This document shows, piece by piece, positions 25,449 through 33,745 of a stretch of 64,000 nucleotides of DNA (position 1 is its first letter; each line of letters opens with the position of its first letter). The notes under the pieces are model-generated. The model ran no database searches. It was not told where the DNA came from and saw only the letters and a list, made by a program, of their open reading frames with translations. Both the position numbers and the translations under genes were made by a program. The stretch spans positions 5,001 to 69,000 of the forward strand of contig JAODUO010001203.1 of NCBI GenBank assembly GCA_025642075.2, in the 5' to 3' direction. The stretch comes from Ridgeia piscesae. Its lineage: Eukaryota > Annelida > Polychaeta > Sabellida > Siboglinidae.

Positions 25449-28400
25449 CTCAGACATTTCAATTATGCAGTGGATCCAGTAATGCCTGGATTAAAAGGAA
25501 TTTAATGATTACAGACTGAATTGGAATTGAAAAAAAGGAATTGAAAGACATTTATTTGGAATTGATGGAAACTGAATTGGAATTGAATAAAAGAAATTGC
25601 AATGAATTGGAGTGGGAATTGGAATTGATTGAATAAAAGGAATTGACAACAGCCCTGTTGGCTGGACCTCTTGATAACTCGCTGTCCTGTAAAAACATTC
25701 AGACACCCACAGTTTCAGATGGAATATCGGACCATAACACAGTAATAGCTGATCTTAAAGTTCCTATAACCCTAGCCATGTTCAAACACAATGTGTTTTA
25801 CAGAGCCATTCACAGTATCAACATCAAAGCATTCATGACTGATATCACCGCATCCTAAAGAAAACCAGACTTATACGGACAGTGCCATCAAATAATTAAG
25901 ACATTGCGTGACAAACATGCACCCATTATATTTAAATCTGTATCACAAACGCCGCCACTTCCTTGCATGACCCCGGAAATCATACAATCTAAAAGGTGCC
26001 GTCGCTATCTGGAACATGATTGGCTAAAATCGCATTCATCCCTGGAGACGTCATGCTACTCACAATAATGTCACCAATGTAACCAAGATATGGCAAAAGC
26101 AAAATCGGATTATTACAAAAATATTGTCTCAAAAACTCTGCTACGCCACAACAGCTATGGAAATGCATAAATAAAATCTTACAATACCAGCCTGCTCCTT
26201 CTCTACCAACTTGTGCATCAATCAAGTCATTGGCATTTTGTATGACTCTTTTTCTAGTCATTTTAAAGAAAAAATACCTTTATCCATTCCGCTTTCATAC
26301 TCCAAACATTATAAATACTGACTCTACACGTGAATTCTCAACTCGCATAATTTAAACGAGCCACAATCGCAGAAGTGTTATCTTGACCCACTCCCGACCA
26401 TACTTCTAGAAGCATGTCTTGACATTAACTAGACCAATAACAGATATCATAAATGCATCACTGTACTCAGGCTTATTTCCTGATGATTTTAAATGCGCGC
26501 ATGTAAACCCAGTTCTTAAGAAGCCATCTCTGCCTAAAGAATACCTAAATAGCTTCAGACCCATGTCCATCCTGAGCTTAATTTGTTGTAGGTTGTAGCT
26601 AACCGTTTCAGATCTAACATCAACACAAATGACTTATCCGATGTGTCGCAGTCTGTGTACAAAGAATTTCACTCCACAGAAACTGCTTTAAAAAAAAAGT
26701 ACATAATGTCATTAGCCTTAACATTGCTAATGGCAAACGTTACTGCACTAATCCTGCTTGATCTATCCGCTGCTGCCGACACCATTGACAACAACATTCT
26801 CATTAGACATTTGACACAGCACTACGCTGGTTGCCTTCATACCTGACTGATTAGACGCCAAGCCCTTAAGATAGAAACTGTTTCTCAGATATGCTGCCCA
26901 TCTCATGTCACGTGGTGTCCCCCAGGGTTCTGTTTTGGGAGCCATTGCTTTTCACTCTCTGTACAACGCCACTACCTGGTAAGCTATTTATCCAAAGTCA
27001 ACTTGAATCATCACCTTTACACAGACGACACACAAATCTCCATTTCTTTGGCCACAGCAGATACTTGTCGCTCCCTAAATCAGCTCAGGGATTGTCTCCA
27101 AGATGCCTCCCTTTGGATGAAAAACAGTAAATTAAAGCTTAATGCAGATACAACCGAGTTTCTCATCATTGATACCCAATGCAGCATAAAAAACTTGATG
27201 GCTTTTCCCAAATATATCTGGACTCAGAGTATCACACCAGCGCCTCAGTGTTAAATCTCGGAGTAACGTTTGATGAAAACTTCAATTTCAAACAACATGT
27301 ATCTAAAACATGTTGCTGCTGTTTTTACCATATCCGCCATCTTTGCCATATTCGTCGATATATGTCAATTTACGTTTCCGCAATTCCTTCCTTTACAATA
27401 CTGCAAATAAGGATATAGCAAAATTCAACGTGTTAAAAACTATTCGGCAAGGGTAGTCATGCATTCTCCTTGTTTTTCTCAAGTACGTGCCGCTTTTGAA
27501 ATCATTGCACTATTGCATTATTTTCAAGATTTGTACAATGGTCTGTCAAGTCCTCTCATCATATCTGAATTCGATGCTCACCCCAGCAATAAATTCCAGA
27601 CAGCTTTGATCAATCATTAGAAATCCTCTTTACATTCCTGGGGTGAAAACAAAAGATGGAAACCAAGCTTTCTGTGTTACCACACCAACTCTGGAATTCG
27701 CTTCCTGACAGTGTTAAATTAGAAAGAAATATAGTTTCATTCAGCTGGCGTCTGAAATCCTATCTTTTTTAAAGCTGCCTATCCTCCTTCATGCCACTGA
27801 GCTTGATCTTTGAGGATACTAGCACATAAGAAGTAATTATTATTATTGTTATTATATTTATGATTGTAGTTGCCAGTGTTTACTTATTGACTGTTAGGTT
27901 CTGGTACATAGGCTCACCTAAATGGCTGTTGTTCCCATTTAATTCACTTGCATATTTTCGATCAATATAAAAGGTAATTAAATACATTGAATGGTGATCA
28001 TGTAATTATTTAAGACAAAGTGTTAACCTCGTGGACCCTGAACCCCGATGTATCGGGATTTTAGACTAGTGTGTACACTAATCGCTAGATGTCACTAGTT
28101 TTTAACAGAAACTTCGTCAAATTATATCCAGGTGTAGACAGGAGATTTACTGACAGTTTCACAAGTTTACATATATCTATTAAGAAACACAGTAGTTTCT
28201 AGCAAAATCAAATCAGCAGTCGATCGTAGATGTTTCACTATTTATGTTAGCGATGTTCATGAGCAAGAATTGCAATTGTTTAGTTAGCATGTCCGATGAT
28301 TTGGATGAAAATGTGAAAAGCAGCAGCGATGTTGACAGCCGTATTTGACATCGGCGATTTTTCAGTCAATTCTGAGCTGTCAAATAATTGCGCATTAGCC

Positions 28401-29231
28401 ACACAGTAAAACTGATTTTCATGTATCTTATTATACATCTTGTTTCTTGTCTTGATTGTTGACATAAATAATATTCTGATTATTAAAAAGAATTGCTTAT
28501 AATTATGAAGGAATCAACAAAACAGATTCTCATATTTAAAAAATGTGTCGCCCATCTTGGATTTTTTTAAATATATTAATTAGTTTCAGTTAGTCATACA
28601 ACAATGATGTGTACATCATTGTATATATAATTTCTTTCTGGTTCAGATTATGTACACTTTTATGTAATTGTGATGAACACTTTTTACGATATGGTTCATT
28701 ATGTGAACCCATGTTTGGTCAGTGTTGAGGCCCTCAGAAACTCAGGGCTTAAGAGGTTAACAAAACAGTTGCAAGGATAGATTAATACAAATTGTAAACA
28801 GCTACTTATTTTATATAAAATATACTGGCCAGTAACGATACGTATTAATTATTCCTGACAGTAATAATATTGTTTGTCTGTTTTCCAGACAAACTCCAAT
28901 ATATTTGTAATTTTCTATATTCTACATACATTATATATCTTTGAAACTAATCATACTTTTTTTTAGGTTGCCACGCTTAAAGAATATTGACCGCAGCAGT
29001 GGTATTTCGATGGAGGTGACCGTCGGCAACGTGACAGTGCTCATCACTGACTACAAACCAAAGAGTGACCGCAACAGCAGTAGCTTGTCTTGTGATAGTA
29101 TAAGTTCAAGCACAAACTCTCACAGTATTTGTGATAATACAAACAATGAGAGCTCAGATGAGAAGCCAGATTGTAAGCACACAGACAATGATATTAGTGC
29201 TGACATGGGCATGGTGCACAGCAACAGTTAA
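9001..29231 (+). CDS. RYBP: RYBP/YAF2-like Polycomb (variant PRC1) subunit; exons 2-4
   Basis: Joined exons 9001-9120, 23652-23801 and 28967-29231 give about 177 residues, close to vertebrate YAF2 and shorter than RYBP, lacking the first few residues. Order: an RanBP2/NZF-type zinc finger (YWDCSVC..., C-x2-C-x10-C-x2-C), the linker [21 protein letters not shown], a basic stretch, then the conserved RING1/CBX-binding hairpin containing [11 protein letters not shown] and [14 protein letters not shown], and a serine/asparagine-rich acidic tail. In the family, the C-terminal hairpin binds RING1A/B and the finger binds ubiquitin, stimulating H2AK119 ubiquitination in the nucleus. Both introns are phase 2 and all acceptor/donor dinucleotides are AG/GT. 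Exon 1, normally a short basic leader, is not found here. Gene symbol is by family; RYBP versus YAF2 cannot be separated in invertebrates, where usually one gene exists. Confidence 0.93.
9121..9924 (+). other. Start of the long RYBP-like intron
   Basis: Intron sequence with no second coding signal. It contains one strong imperfect hairpin, listed separately. Confidence 0.5.
9798..9837. repeat. 18-bp inverted repeat with 4-base loop
   Basis: GTGATGCAATGGGGGTCT, loop CACC, AGACCCCCATAGCATCAC: 17 of 18 positions pair. It lies inside the RYBP-like intron and, if transcribed, would form a short stable hairpin. It is too short on its own to call a microRNA. Confidence 0.7.
9925..10667. mobile_element. 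Candidate hAT-like MITE
   Basis: The left end CAGGGGTAGAACT and the inverted right end (reads CAAGGGTAGAACT on the other strand) match at 12 of 13 bases. ACTAGT-containing motifs recur just inside both ends (9964-10000 and 10595-10650). There is no coding capacity. The flanking 8-mers differ, so target duplication is not supported. Confidence 0.5.
11368..11690 (+). pseudogene. Decayed PIF/Harbinger-like transposase start
   Basis: From ATG 11368 one frame reads [15 protein letters not shown], ...[20 protein letters not shown] and stops at 11494. A second frame then carries [20 protein letters not shown] and [13 protein letters not shown]. In Harbinger nucleases a D-P-F-x-E-h motif is followed by an R-F-F-A-T-G-S-F-Q-x-V-x-G-D block; the order and spacing fit this loosely. 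At least one frameshift and a stop break it. No DDE residues were located. Assignment rests on weak similarity plus the surrounding inverted ends. Confidence 0.4.
12340..12770 (+). pseudogene. Degenerate LINE reverse transcriptase (jockey/CR1-like)
   Basis: Reads [16 protein letters not shown], then after a stop [53 protein letters not shown] and [14 protein letters not shown]. This is the RT core in order: fingers, the A-box (usually D-L-S-K-A-F-D-T-V-D), the GVPQGS B-box and the active-site box, where F-A-D-D has become F-A-D-G. Several in-frame stops and a missing second catalytic D show it is dead. The probable C-terminus of the same element is at 14085-14275. Confidence 0.75.
12860..13270. 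other. CpG-rich island inside the intron
   Basis: Noticeably more CpG than the neighbouring AT-rich DNA, with ACGTCGGCGACGTCGAG at about 13123. A 108-codon minus ORF (12863-13189) covers most of it but resembles nothing recognised. Its end carries AAAAAG/GTTAGT at about 13260, a donor-like site. It separates the two halves of a LINE, so it may be a later insertion, or an alternative promoter. Confidence 0.35.
14085..14275 (+). pseudogene. LINE reverse-transcriptase C-terminal remnant
   Basis: One frame reads [35 protein letters not shown] then after a stop [11 protein letters not shown]. The W-N-S-L-P ... F-K-K-x-L block marks the end of many jockey/CR1 ORF2 proteins. Orientation matches the RT at 12340-12770; about 1.3 kb of unrelated sequence lies between. 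Confidence 0.6.
14338..15316. repeat. Diverged ~1-kb tandem unit, copy 1
   Basis: Shares ordered blocks with 15317-16330: GAGTACTC-rich start, ATGGAATCCCTAGGTGT (about 14500), GGGGGGGCATATTCAAAAGA (about 14754), TTTAAATAC runs, and GGCTGACTTTGAAGTTGAGC (about 15155). The offset between matching blocks is about 980-1020 bases. No coding signal. Confidence 0.7.
15317..16330. repeat. Diverged ~1-kb tandem unit, copy 2
   Basis: Second copy of the preceding unit. It begins near AGAGAGGGGTTAGTACAATA and ends with the same GTGATGCAGT motif found just before it begins. Differences are scattered substitutions and indels, so the duplication is old or the units were separate insertions. Confidence 0.7.
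16331..17160. repeat. Transposon-end-like GAGTACTC/TTTAAATAC block
   Basis: 16440-16575 is rich in TATTTGTATTTAAATA motifs ending near GTATTTGACCCC. 17024-17155 contains the palindrome GTACTCGTACTCGAGTACGAG and ends GGGACT-type sequence followed by CCATCTCTG. Read inverted, that end (CAGAGATGGAGTAAAT) resembles the start of copy 2 at 15312 (CAGAGAGGGGTTAGTA), suggesting the ends of one DNA transposon. No target duplication was seen. Confidence 0.45.
17161..18431. other. Intronic DNA, nothing recognised
   Basis: Several 60-85-codon ORFs occur (for example 17511-17762 and 17944-18177) but have no family resemblance. No repeat end was seen. Confidence 0.4.
18432..18730 (+). repeat. tRNA-like SINE, family copy 1
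   Basis: The head GTGGCGCAGTGGTTTAAAGC and GGGTTCAGACCCC resemble a tRNA A box and B box. The body shares GGTGGATATTTGTACA, GCTTGGCTGGATGCTTC and AGTAAAGTGTAAAGCACTTT with the other family copies in this window, in the same order. The 3' end is incomplete. Confidence 0.75.
18745..18885. repeat. TATTTAAATAC-rich transposon-end-like block
   Basis: GGGTCAAATACATTGACATT at the left and ACAAATGTATTTGCCCCCCTG at the right form inverted ends around AAATACTC/TATTTAAATAC motifs like those at 14800-14910, 15800-15930 and 16500-16570. Probably a short non-autonomous element of the same family. Confidence 0.45.
18886..20049. other. Intronic DNA, nothing recognised
   Basis: AT-rich; only short ORFs; two adjacent copies of ACTATTATGGTTACCT at about 19461-19495. 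No gene or element identified. Confidence 0.4.
20050..20660. other. CpG-rich block with a 177-codon ORF
   Basis: Higher GC and CpG than surroundings. The + strand ORF 20132-20665 has no recognisable domain, a shifting composition and no known neighbours, so it is not called as a gene. On the minus strand ACTGACAG/GTATTT near 20270 is donor-like. An alternative or antisense promoter is possible; so is transposon origin, because it lies inside the inverted-end pair 11172/22166. Confidence 0.35.
20661..22015. other. Intronic DNA, nothing recognised
   Basis: AT-rich, no ORF above 62 codons, no recognised repeat until the ACTCA/GCTCA-rich inverted end starts near 22020. Confidence 0.4.
22480..22690 (-). 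pseudogene. LINE reverse-transcriptase fragment (CR1-like)
   Basis: On the minus strand the frames carry [13 protein letters not shown], then VPSFQ and [15 protein letters not shown]. These are the B-box (G-V-P-Q-G-S) and the catalytic Y-A-D-D-T box of CR1/L2-type LINEs. Both catalytic aspartates survive here, but frameshifts separate the pieces and the fragment is only about 200 bases. Confidence 0.7.
22691..23265. other. Intronic DNA, nothing certain
   Basis: May contain more of the degraded LINE at 22480-22690 upstream on the minus strand, but no further motif is convincing. Confidence 0.35.
23268..23385 (+). repeat. tRNA-like SINE, partial copy
   Basis: AGTGGGCAGCTTCAGACTCTTGACTA..., then GGCTTCAAATCCTG (B-box-like) and GTCAGCTGTTTGAAGGAGTA followed by CAGGCTATAGAC. 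The order matches the head and first part of the family copy at 31440. The rest is missing. Confidence 0.6.
23652..23801 (+). CDS. RYBP: RYBP-like exon 3: RKPRxNxQLVAQQ linker
   Basis: 150 bases, phase 2 at both ends. Starts [17 protein letters not shown], almost identical to the vertebrate linker, followed by [14 protein letters not shown] and a threonine/serine tail. Acceptor TTGAACAG/G, donor AATAG/GTGAGT (strong). No longer ORF surrounds it, which explains why simple ORF searches miss this exon. Confidence 0.92.
23846..24165 (-). repeat. tRNA-like SINE, near-complete copy, 45 bases after exon 3
   Basis: On the minus strand it begins with AGTGGCTCAGGGGTAGAGCT (A-box-like) and GGCTTTGAATCCTG (B-box-like). 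It continues through GCATATGGCTGAATGCTTCC and AGTAAAGTGTAAAGTGCTTT to GAGGACTGGATACTGCGCTA. It is one of the most complete copies in the window and lies in the RYBP-like intron, opposite in orientation to the gene. Confidence 0.8.
24166..25375. other. Intronic DNA, nothing recognised
   Basis: AT-rich; the only ORF of note (24508-24756) resembles no family. Confidence 0.4.
25376..25446. repeat. (TA)n microsatellite
   Basis: About 70 bases of almost uninterrupted TA. Confidence 0.95.
25515..25648. repeat. Degenerate GGAATTGAA-rich low-complexity tract
   Basis: At least ten imperfect GGAATTGA/GAATTGGAATTGAA motifs directly abut the 5' break of the LINE that follows. Confidence 0.75.
25649..27860 (+). 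pseudogene. CR1-like LINE ORF2 remnant, 5'-truncated
   Basis: In order: end of the endonuclease ([17 protein letters not shown], containing the S-D-H box), a middle region with [20 protein letters not shown] and [18 protein letters not shown], the A-box [20 protein letters not shown], a B-box [16 protein letters not shown] region (frameshifted from [10 protein letters not shown]), the catalytic [36 protein letters not shown] and a C-terminal [11 protein letters not shown] ending near 27770. Stops and frameshifts occur throughout, Y-A-D-D reads Y-T-D-D and the A-box D-F-D is A-A-D. It ends in an ATT/ATTATT tail (27837-27860), typical of this LINE group. It lies in the RYBP-like intron in the gene's orientation. 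Confidence 0.85.
27861..28022. other. Short intronic spacer
   Basis: Nothing recognised between the LINE tail and the TTAA-flanked MITE. Confidence 0.4.
28027..28756. mobile_element. piggyBac-like MITE, TTAA-flanked
   Basis: Both ends are directly flanked by TTAA (28023-28026 and 28757-28760), the target site of piggyBac elements. The ends begin CCTCGTGGACCCTGAA and, inverted, CCTCTTAAGCCCTGAG, agreeing at 11 of 16 bases including CCTC and CCCTGA. At 730 bases it has no transposase. It ends 210 bases before the last RYBP-like exon. Confidence 0.6.
28967..29231 (+). CDS. RYBP: RYBP-like last exon: RING1/CBX-binding region and stop
   Basis: 265 bases including a TAA at 29229-29231. Encodes [19 protein letters not shown] and [13 protein letters not shown], the family's C-terminal hairpin, then a low-complexity S/N/D-rich tail. 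The acceptor follows a T-rich tract (CTTTTTTTTAG/G) at 28957-28966. The terminal position and stop agree with family gene structure. Confidence 0.93.
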
Positions 29232-29950
29232 AACATATGATTGCAGTTGTTTGGGTAACAAGTAGCACAGCTTCGAGTTGATCATGCAGCAAGTGTGATC
29301 GTAACATTTATACTGGGCTGGTTACTAAGTCATTGGTAGTATTGTCTGACTGTATATCAGTACTATTTCATCATGGAGAACTCTACCTGTATAATTACCT
29401 ATAATTATTTGTGTTGTGTGTGTATATATTATATAGTGTTAGGATAAGTGAACTTCAGTTATGATATTTAAAGCATATGAAGAATCACAAACAACAAATA
29501 CACACCTGTGAAACCTAACATGAGCTTCTCCAACTGGTATTTTGCACTGTGCCATAGCAAGGTTTTTACCTTTGAGGAAAACACAATGCTGCGTAATATT
29601 ACTTTGTTTTATTCTGTTGTATGTTCGTAGGAAAGTTATTATTACAGCCTAAATGTTTTCACATTTTTGCACATTTACTTTTATGATTATGATAAAATAA
29701 AAATTCACCTAACTGTTACATCTTCAGTTGAGAAAACAACATTGATTATTTCCACAGCCAAAATAATGTGTTCCTGGAAATTGGGATGTGGCAAGGCAAC
29801 CCGTATCATGGCATCCACATATTTTGTTATCTTAAAAGTTAAAACAGCTAAAACGTTCTTAAAATGCAAACGGAACATTTGGCAACATATGCCACTATCT
29901 AATAAATACCGGGTAGCAAACAAAAGGAAGGAATACTACATCGCTTGAAG
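29232..29950 (+). other. RYBP: Probable 3' untranslated region of the RYBP-like gene
   Basis: AT-rich DNA after the stop without coding signal. Candidate AATAAA polyadenylation signals are at 29696-29701 and about 29899-29904. Which is used, and whether the transcript runs further, cannot be told from sequence. Confidence 0.45.
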
Positions 29951-30652
29951 AGGCCAGGTTCTTCTCAAGAGAAGAGGCATCTTATATCTGCAATCATATA
30001 GATTGACTTGGATTTTTGGCATGGGGTCTTCCACGTTTGGTTTCCTGGTTTGTCAGACAGGCTCATTAGATAACTCTTCAACAATAATCTGGGAGAGTAG
30101 AGGATTGAGGGGCCATATATAACCTTTGAAATGTCTGTACATATTTAAATCTGAATTCTATTGGACTTAGAGAGGTGGTCATGCATTGGGCATCACACAC
30201 CGCAAAGCTGCACAAACCACACAATCCCGAGGCATACACCATTCAAATGATGCATGTTTAGAAATTTTGCAGAAATTTAATCGTTTTTAAACATTGATAA
30301 TAAAAAGACTATAATTACCAGTTTTTGCGTTCCAAATCAGCGGTTGAAATTTGTCCACTGCATTTATTAATTATTTTTTAACTGTGTCTGGATTCGTGTG
30401 TACCTGCTTTCATCTCGTGGGTATCGTTCACTAATGTGCATAGCATGACAGAAACGTGCAATACGCATGCGTTAATCTCCTTCTGAATTACTATATACGT
30501 TAATTTGTAATATCATACATTTTTATTAGTAAAAAACGGAAATGTGGGGTGGTGAAACAATTAGACTACCGGGTAGTGATAGAATAATGACTGTTTAACA
30601 GTCATTATGTATATGCATGTATAGAATATACTGTACGTGTATACCTAAGTAA
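29951..30652. other. Intergenic DNA, nothing recognised
   Basis: No ORF or repeat identified. Confidence 0.4.
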
Positions 30653-30755
30653 TCGTTTCTGAAGACCTGAGGCTGAACAGGCATTCTCACATCAATAAGA
30701 TCACTAAGAAAGCCAATTTCACTCTAGGCATTCTGAAAAGAAATATGAAACCAGG
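30653..30755 (+). pseudogene. LINE reverse-transcriptase scrap (L2/Rex-like)
   Basis: One frame reads VSEDLRLNRHSHINKITKKA then NFTLGILKRNMKPG, the F-L-G-V-x-I-S-x-D-L ... H-I-x-x-I-x-x-K-A-N-x-T-L-G-x-L-R-R-N stretch found after the RT active site in several LINE clades. Nothing else of the element is visible. Confidence 0.65.
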
Positions 30756-31124
30756 GTTATTAGATAGGAGCTGGGGAACACCCCCAAAGGGACAAAACAC
30801 GCATAGATCTCGGACGTCTCGTCGTGATTTTAATACGGTATCTGTTTTAAGTTTTAATCCCATCCCATGCGCTGTGTGTTGAAAACCCCAGCTAGGATCA
30901 ATACAATCAGCGCCACCTATCGAATAATGGAGAGCTAACTGTACGTAGAGGGACAACACGAAGCGCATAACCGACTCTCGCTCGGCTGCATGAAGCACAG
31001 CGGCTCACTGTTTTGGATTTATTCACAGGTTTACCTGTATAATAGTAAATAATATTTGTGTATTATTTAAATAATATAATGTTTATGCTTTTGATAACGA
31101 AACTAAGTTATGAAATATATATAC

Positions 31125-31260
31125 ACAAAATAAAAAAGCAAAAACATAAAATAAGGATACCCTGTTATCAGATAATATTATTCGAAATTAAACTCATACT
31201 GAACAATTTTACGCACAAAATAAATATAAATAAAATGTTCGTTGTTAGTTTTTCATCAAT
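31125..31260. repeat. Dispersed repeat, related to 59690-60000
   Basis: ATAAGGATACCCTGTTATCA, then AAATTAAACTCATACT and CAAAATAAATATAAATA occur in the same order as at 59700-59790 and 59875-59970. A short piece of the same family (TTACGCAGCCGAGCGACAGT) reappears at 31960-31980, on the other side of the SINE, so the SINE probably inserted into this repeat. Confidence 0.55.
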
Positions 31261-31439
31261 TTTTTATTTTGTGTACATATATTTTATAACCTAGCTTCAT
31301 CAGCATATACACACGAATTGTTATTATACATGTCAATTTGTTAATTAATCCAATACAGTGGTGTCGTCTGTCGGCTTCGAGCAATGACAATAAGGGTTAC
31401 ATAACAAAAACAAGTTTCACAAGACTATTTTCTTGCATA

Positions 31440-31955
31440 GCGGAAATGGCTCAGCGATAGAGCTTCGATCGGACCCTCGACCCGGGTTGGAATCCTGTGC
31501 TGTGGTGTTAAAATCTTGGGCAAGTTTTTTTCACTCTACATTGCTCCAGTTCACTCAGCTGTCTGAATGAGTACCTGGCTATAGACAGTGGTGGATATGT
31601 GTACTATCAGCCTTCGCGCATTAATTGTAGCATGGCTGGATGCTTCCCATAGAAATTTAGACGTCTGATAGAACAGGTCTAGATGCCAGGGAAGTAAAGT
31701 GTAAAGCCCTTTGAACGGTACTGGCTTCTTAAAATTGCTAACCACTCATGTACATACAAGTGCCCATTTTTTGTTACGTTTATGAGCAATAAGGTTTAGG
31801 GTTAGTCTTTCAGTGTTAGGGTTTGGTTTAGGTTGAATGTACTTTTGACAAGTGTTTTACATGCACTTGTACGTGAGTGGTTAGCAAGAAGCAACTCCCG
31901 TTTTGAACAGTACTGAGAACTGGATACTGCGCTATATAAAAAACCGTACCTTTTA
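31440..31955 (+). repeat. tRNA-like SINE, near-complete, interrupted
   Basis: The head AATGGCTCAGCGATAGAGCT and GGGTTGGAATCCTG match tRNA A and B boxes. The body carries TGAGTACCTGGCTATAGACA, TGTAGCATGGCTGGATGCTT, GGGAAGTAAAGTGTAAAGCC and the end AACTGGATACTGCGCTATAT. A 178-base fold-back insertion splits it at 31724-31901. This is the best reference copy of the family in the window (others at 18432, 23268, 23846, 42147, 56264). Confidence 0.8.
31724..31901. mobile_element. Fold-back insertion in SINE with 14-bp target duplication
   Basis: Flanked by TTTGAACGGTACTG (31710-31723) and TTTGAACAGTACTG (31902-31915), which differ by one base. The SINE reads continuously if the insert and one flank are removed. 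The insert's arms are inverted: GCTAACCACTCATGTACATA near 31737 and, from the other strand, GCTAACCACTCACGTACAAG ending near 31885. The middle is rich in GTTTAGGGTTAG-type motifs. No coding capacity; the family is not recognised. Confidence 0.7.
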
Positions 31956-32262
31956 TAGTTACGCAGCCGAGCGACAGTCGGAAAAGCGAGATGAAGTCGT
32001 AATTTGATGATGTTGCATTGTATGCTAGTTTGTTTTGTGAGTTAATTTTTTTACAGGAATTTAAATGATTTATTTTTAACCTAGTGTGTATATTATGTAG
32101 ATATTGGAGAAGTTTGGCGGCTGAAAGAGGGCGTTTTCATGGTTAGGTCAGAAACTAAGAGATGGCCACTATATTGTGATTGCATTCCGTATCCGTGACG
32201 TCACGCCAGGGGTTTTCCCGCAAACAAGTTGGAGCTACACAATGATTGTCAGGATGCGAAGT

Positions 32263-32406
32263 GACACACACACACACACACACACGCACACACGCACGAC
32301 ACGCACGCACGCACGCACGCACGCACGCGCGCGCGCGCGCGTGCGTGCGTGTGTGTGTGTGTGTGGTTGGTTTGTGCATGCATGCATGCGCGCGTGTGTG
32401 TGTATC
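32263..32406. repeat. Compound palindromic microsatellite (CA)(CACG)(CG)(GTGC)(GT)
   Basis: CA repeats pass into ACGC, then a CGCGCGCGCG core, then GTGC and GT. The tract is close to its own reverse complement around about 32335, so it can fold back or form Z-DNA. Confidence 0.9.
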
Positions 32407-32546
32407 TGTCTGGTAGTCAGTCAAGCACAGGGGTGTTTTTGGTGTATTGCGAGTGTCTTGGGGGGGCAGCTTGTAGAACACTGTATTTTCATATCACATT
32501 TCCCGTGTTCGCAAGGTGTACACTGTCATCGCTATGTACATGCAAT

Positions 32547-33658
32547 CAGTGGCGTAGCCAGAGGGGGGCTAATCCCGGAAAAAAAATTGGATGGTGGGTA
32601 ACGGAGGACTAATAACTGCCTGCTTGAGTCATGGAGTCATAAAGTACAGTGGGTTTCTGGATACCTGTGTAAGATTTTCCTTCCTGCTCCTACCTTTTCG
32701 CAAAGAAATCAATATTCAAATAGCATTAAGTTACGAATTCTCCACGTCTGTCCCTGGCGGCAGCATAAGAGTTGACAGAGCTATGAAAAGGTCATTATTC
32801 TCAATGTGCATGGTGGCTAATGGTTGTTAAGGATTCAAAATAATAGTTGCCCGGTTACCAGACTAGATGCAAATTGCATTTTGTTGTCGTCAGCGGTGAG
32901 TTGACCACGTTTTCATTTTCCATTGCCTTTTTTATTCCTCTCACTTTTCTCTCACAACGTTCCCTGTCAACAGTCTACAATTCCTTCTATCGGTCTTTTT
33001 TTTCAATTCTTCTCCCACTCTTTCTAGGCCATTTTTAATGCAATGTCCATCGCAATTTCGGTCTTTTTTCTTTGCCTACATTTCGCCGCCATTTTCTGGG
33101 CATCTAATCTCTTTGTCAGTTTTTCATTTCCCATTTTGTCTACATGACAAGCCCGTGTACTCCTCACCAATTTCTTCTTAGAACTTTCCTTCACTCCAAT
33201 CTCCACTCTCATTTCATCCATTTTCTCTTATCAGCTATCTTAACTCCCATGATAATTCTTACCAGGTTGTTTTTCGCAAACTTGGACCTCCTGTCGTGTC
33301 TCTGTTAGTGCCATCGACTCTAGTGCATTCCTATATGCCGGGGTAACACACGAGCTGGGCATATTTCTGTTACGTTAATGTGATAATTTTGCGTCTATCT
33401 CCCATCACCCCTTCGACTTTCGTCCAAGCGTTTGCCCCGGCTGTAAATCCTCATTGTAACTGGGAAAATGTCACTTCCTATCGTGAATATATGAATCGTA
33501 ATAAGCAACGTTACATGTTGTGAAGTTACTGGCTGAACGCCAACGGCACATCATCTATGTTAAGGTAGGGATGTTTAATTATTGTTTCATCAGAATAAGT
33601 GACTTATTGGTATTTATCGTGGTCTTTGTCGGTAGGTTGGGGAGAGTAGCGCGCGCGC

Positions 33659-33689
<31 letters not shown>

Positions 33690-33713
33690 TGGTTGGCGTG
33701 TGTGTGTGTGTGT

Positions 33714-33745
<32 letters not shown>

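Noticed and set aside
31440..31500. Possible tRNA gene
   Set aside because: The A and B boxes belong to the SINE head; the acceptor stem does not close and the body continues as repeat shared with other copies.
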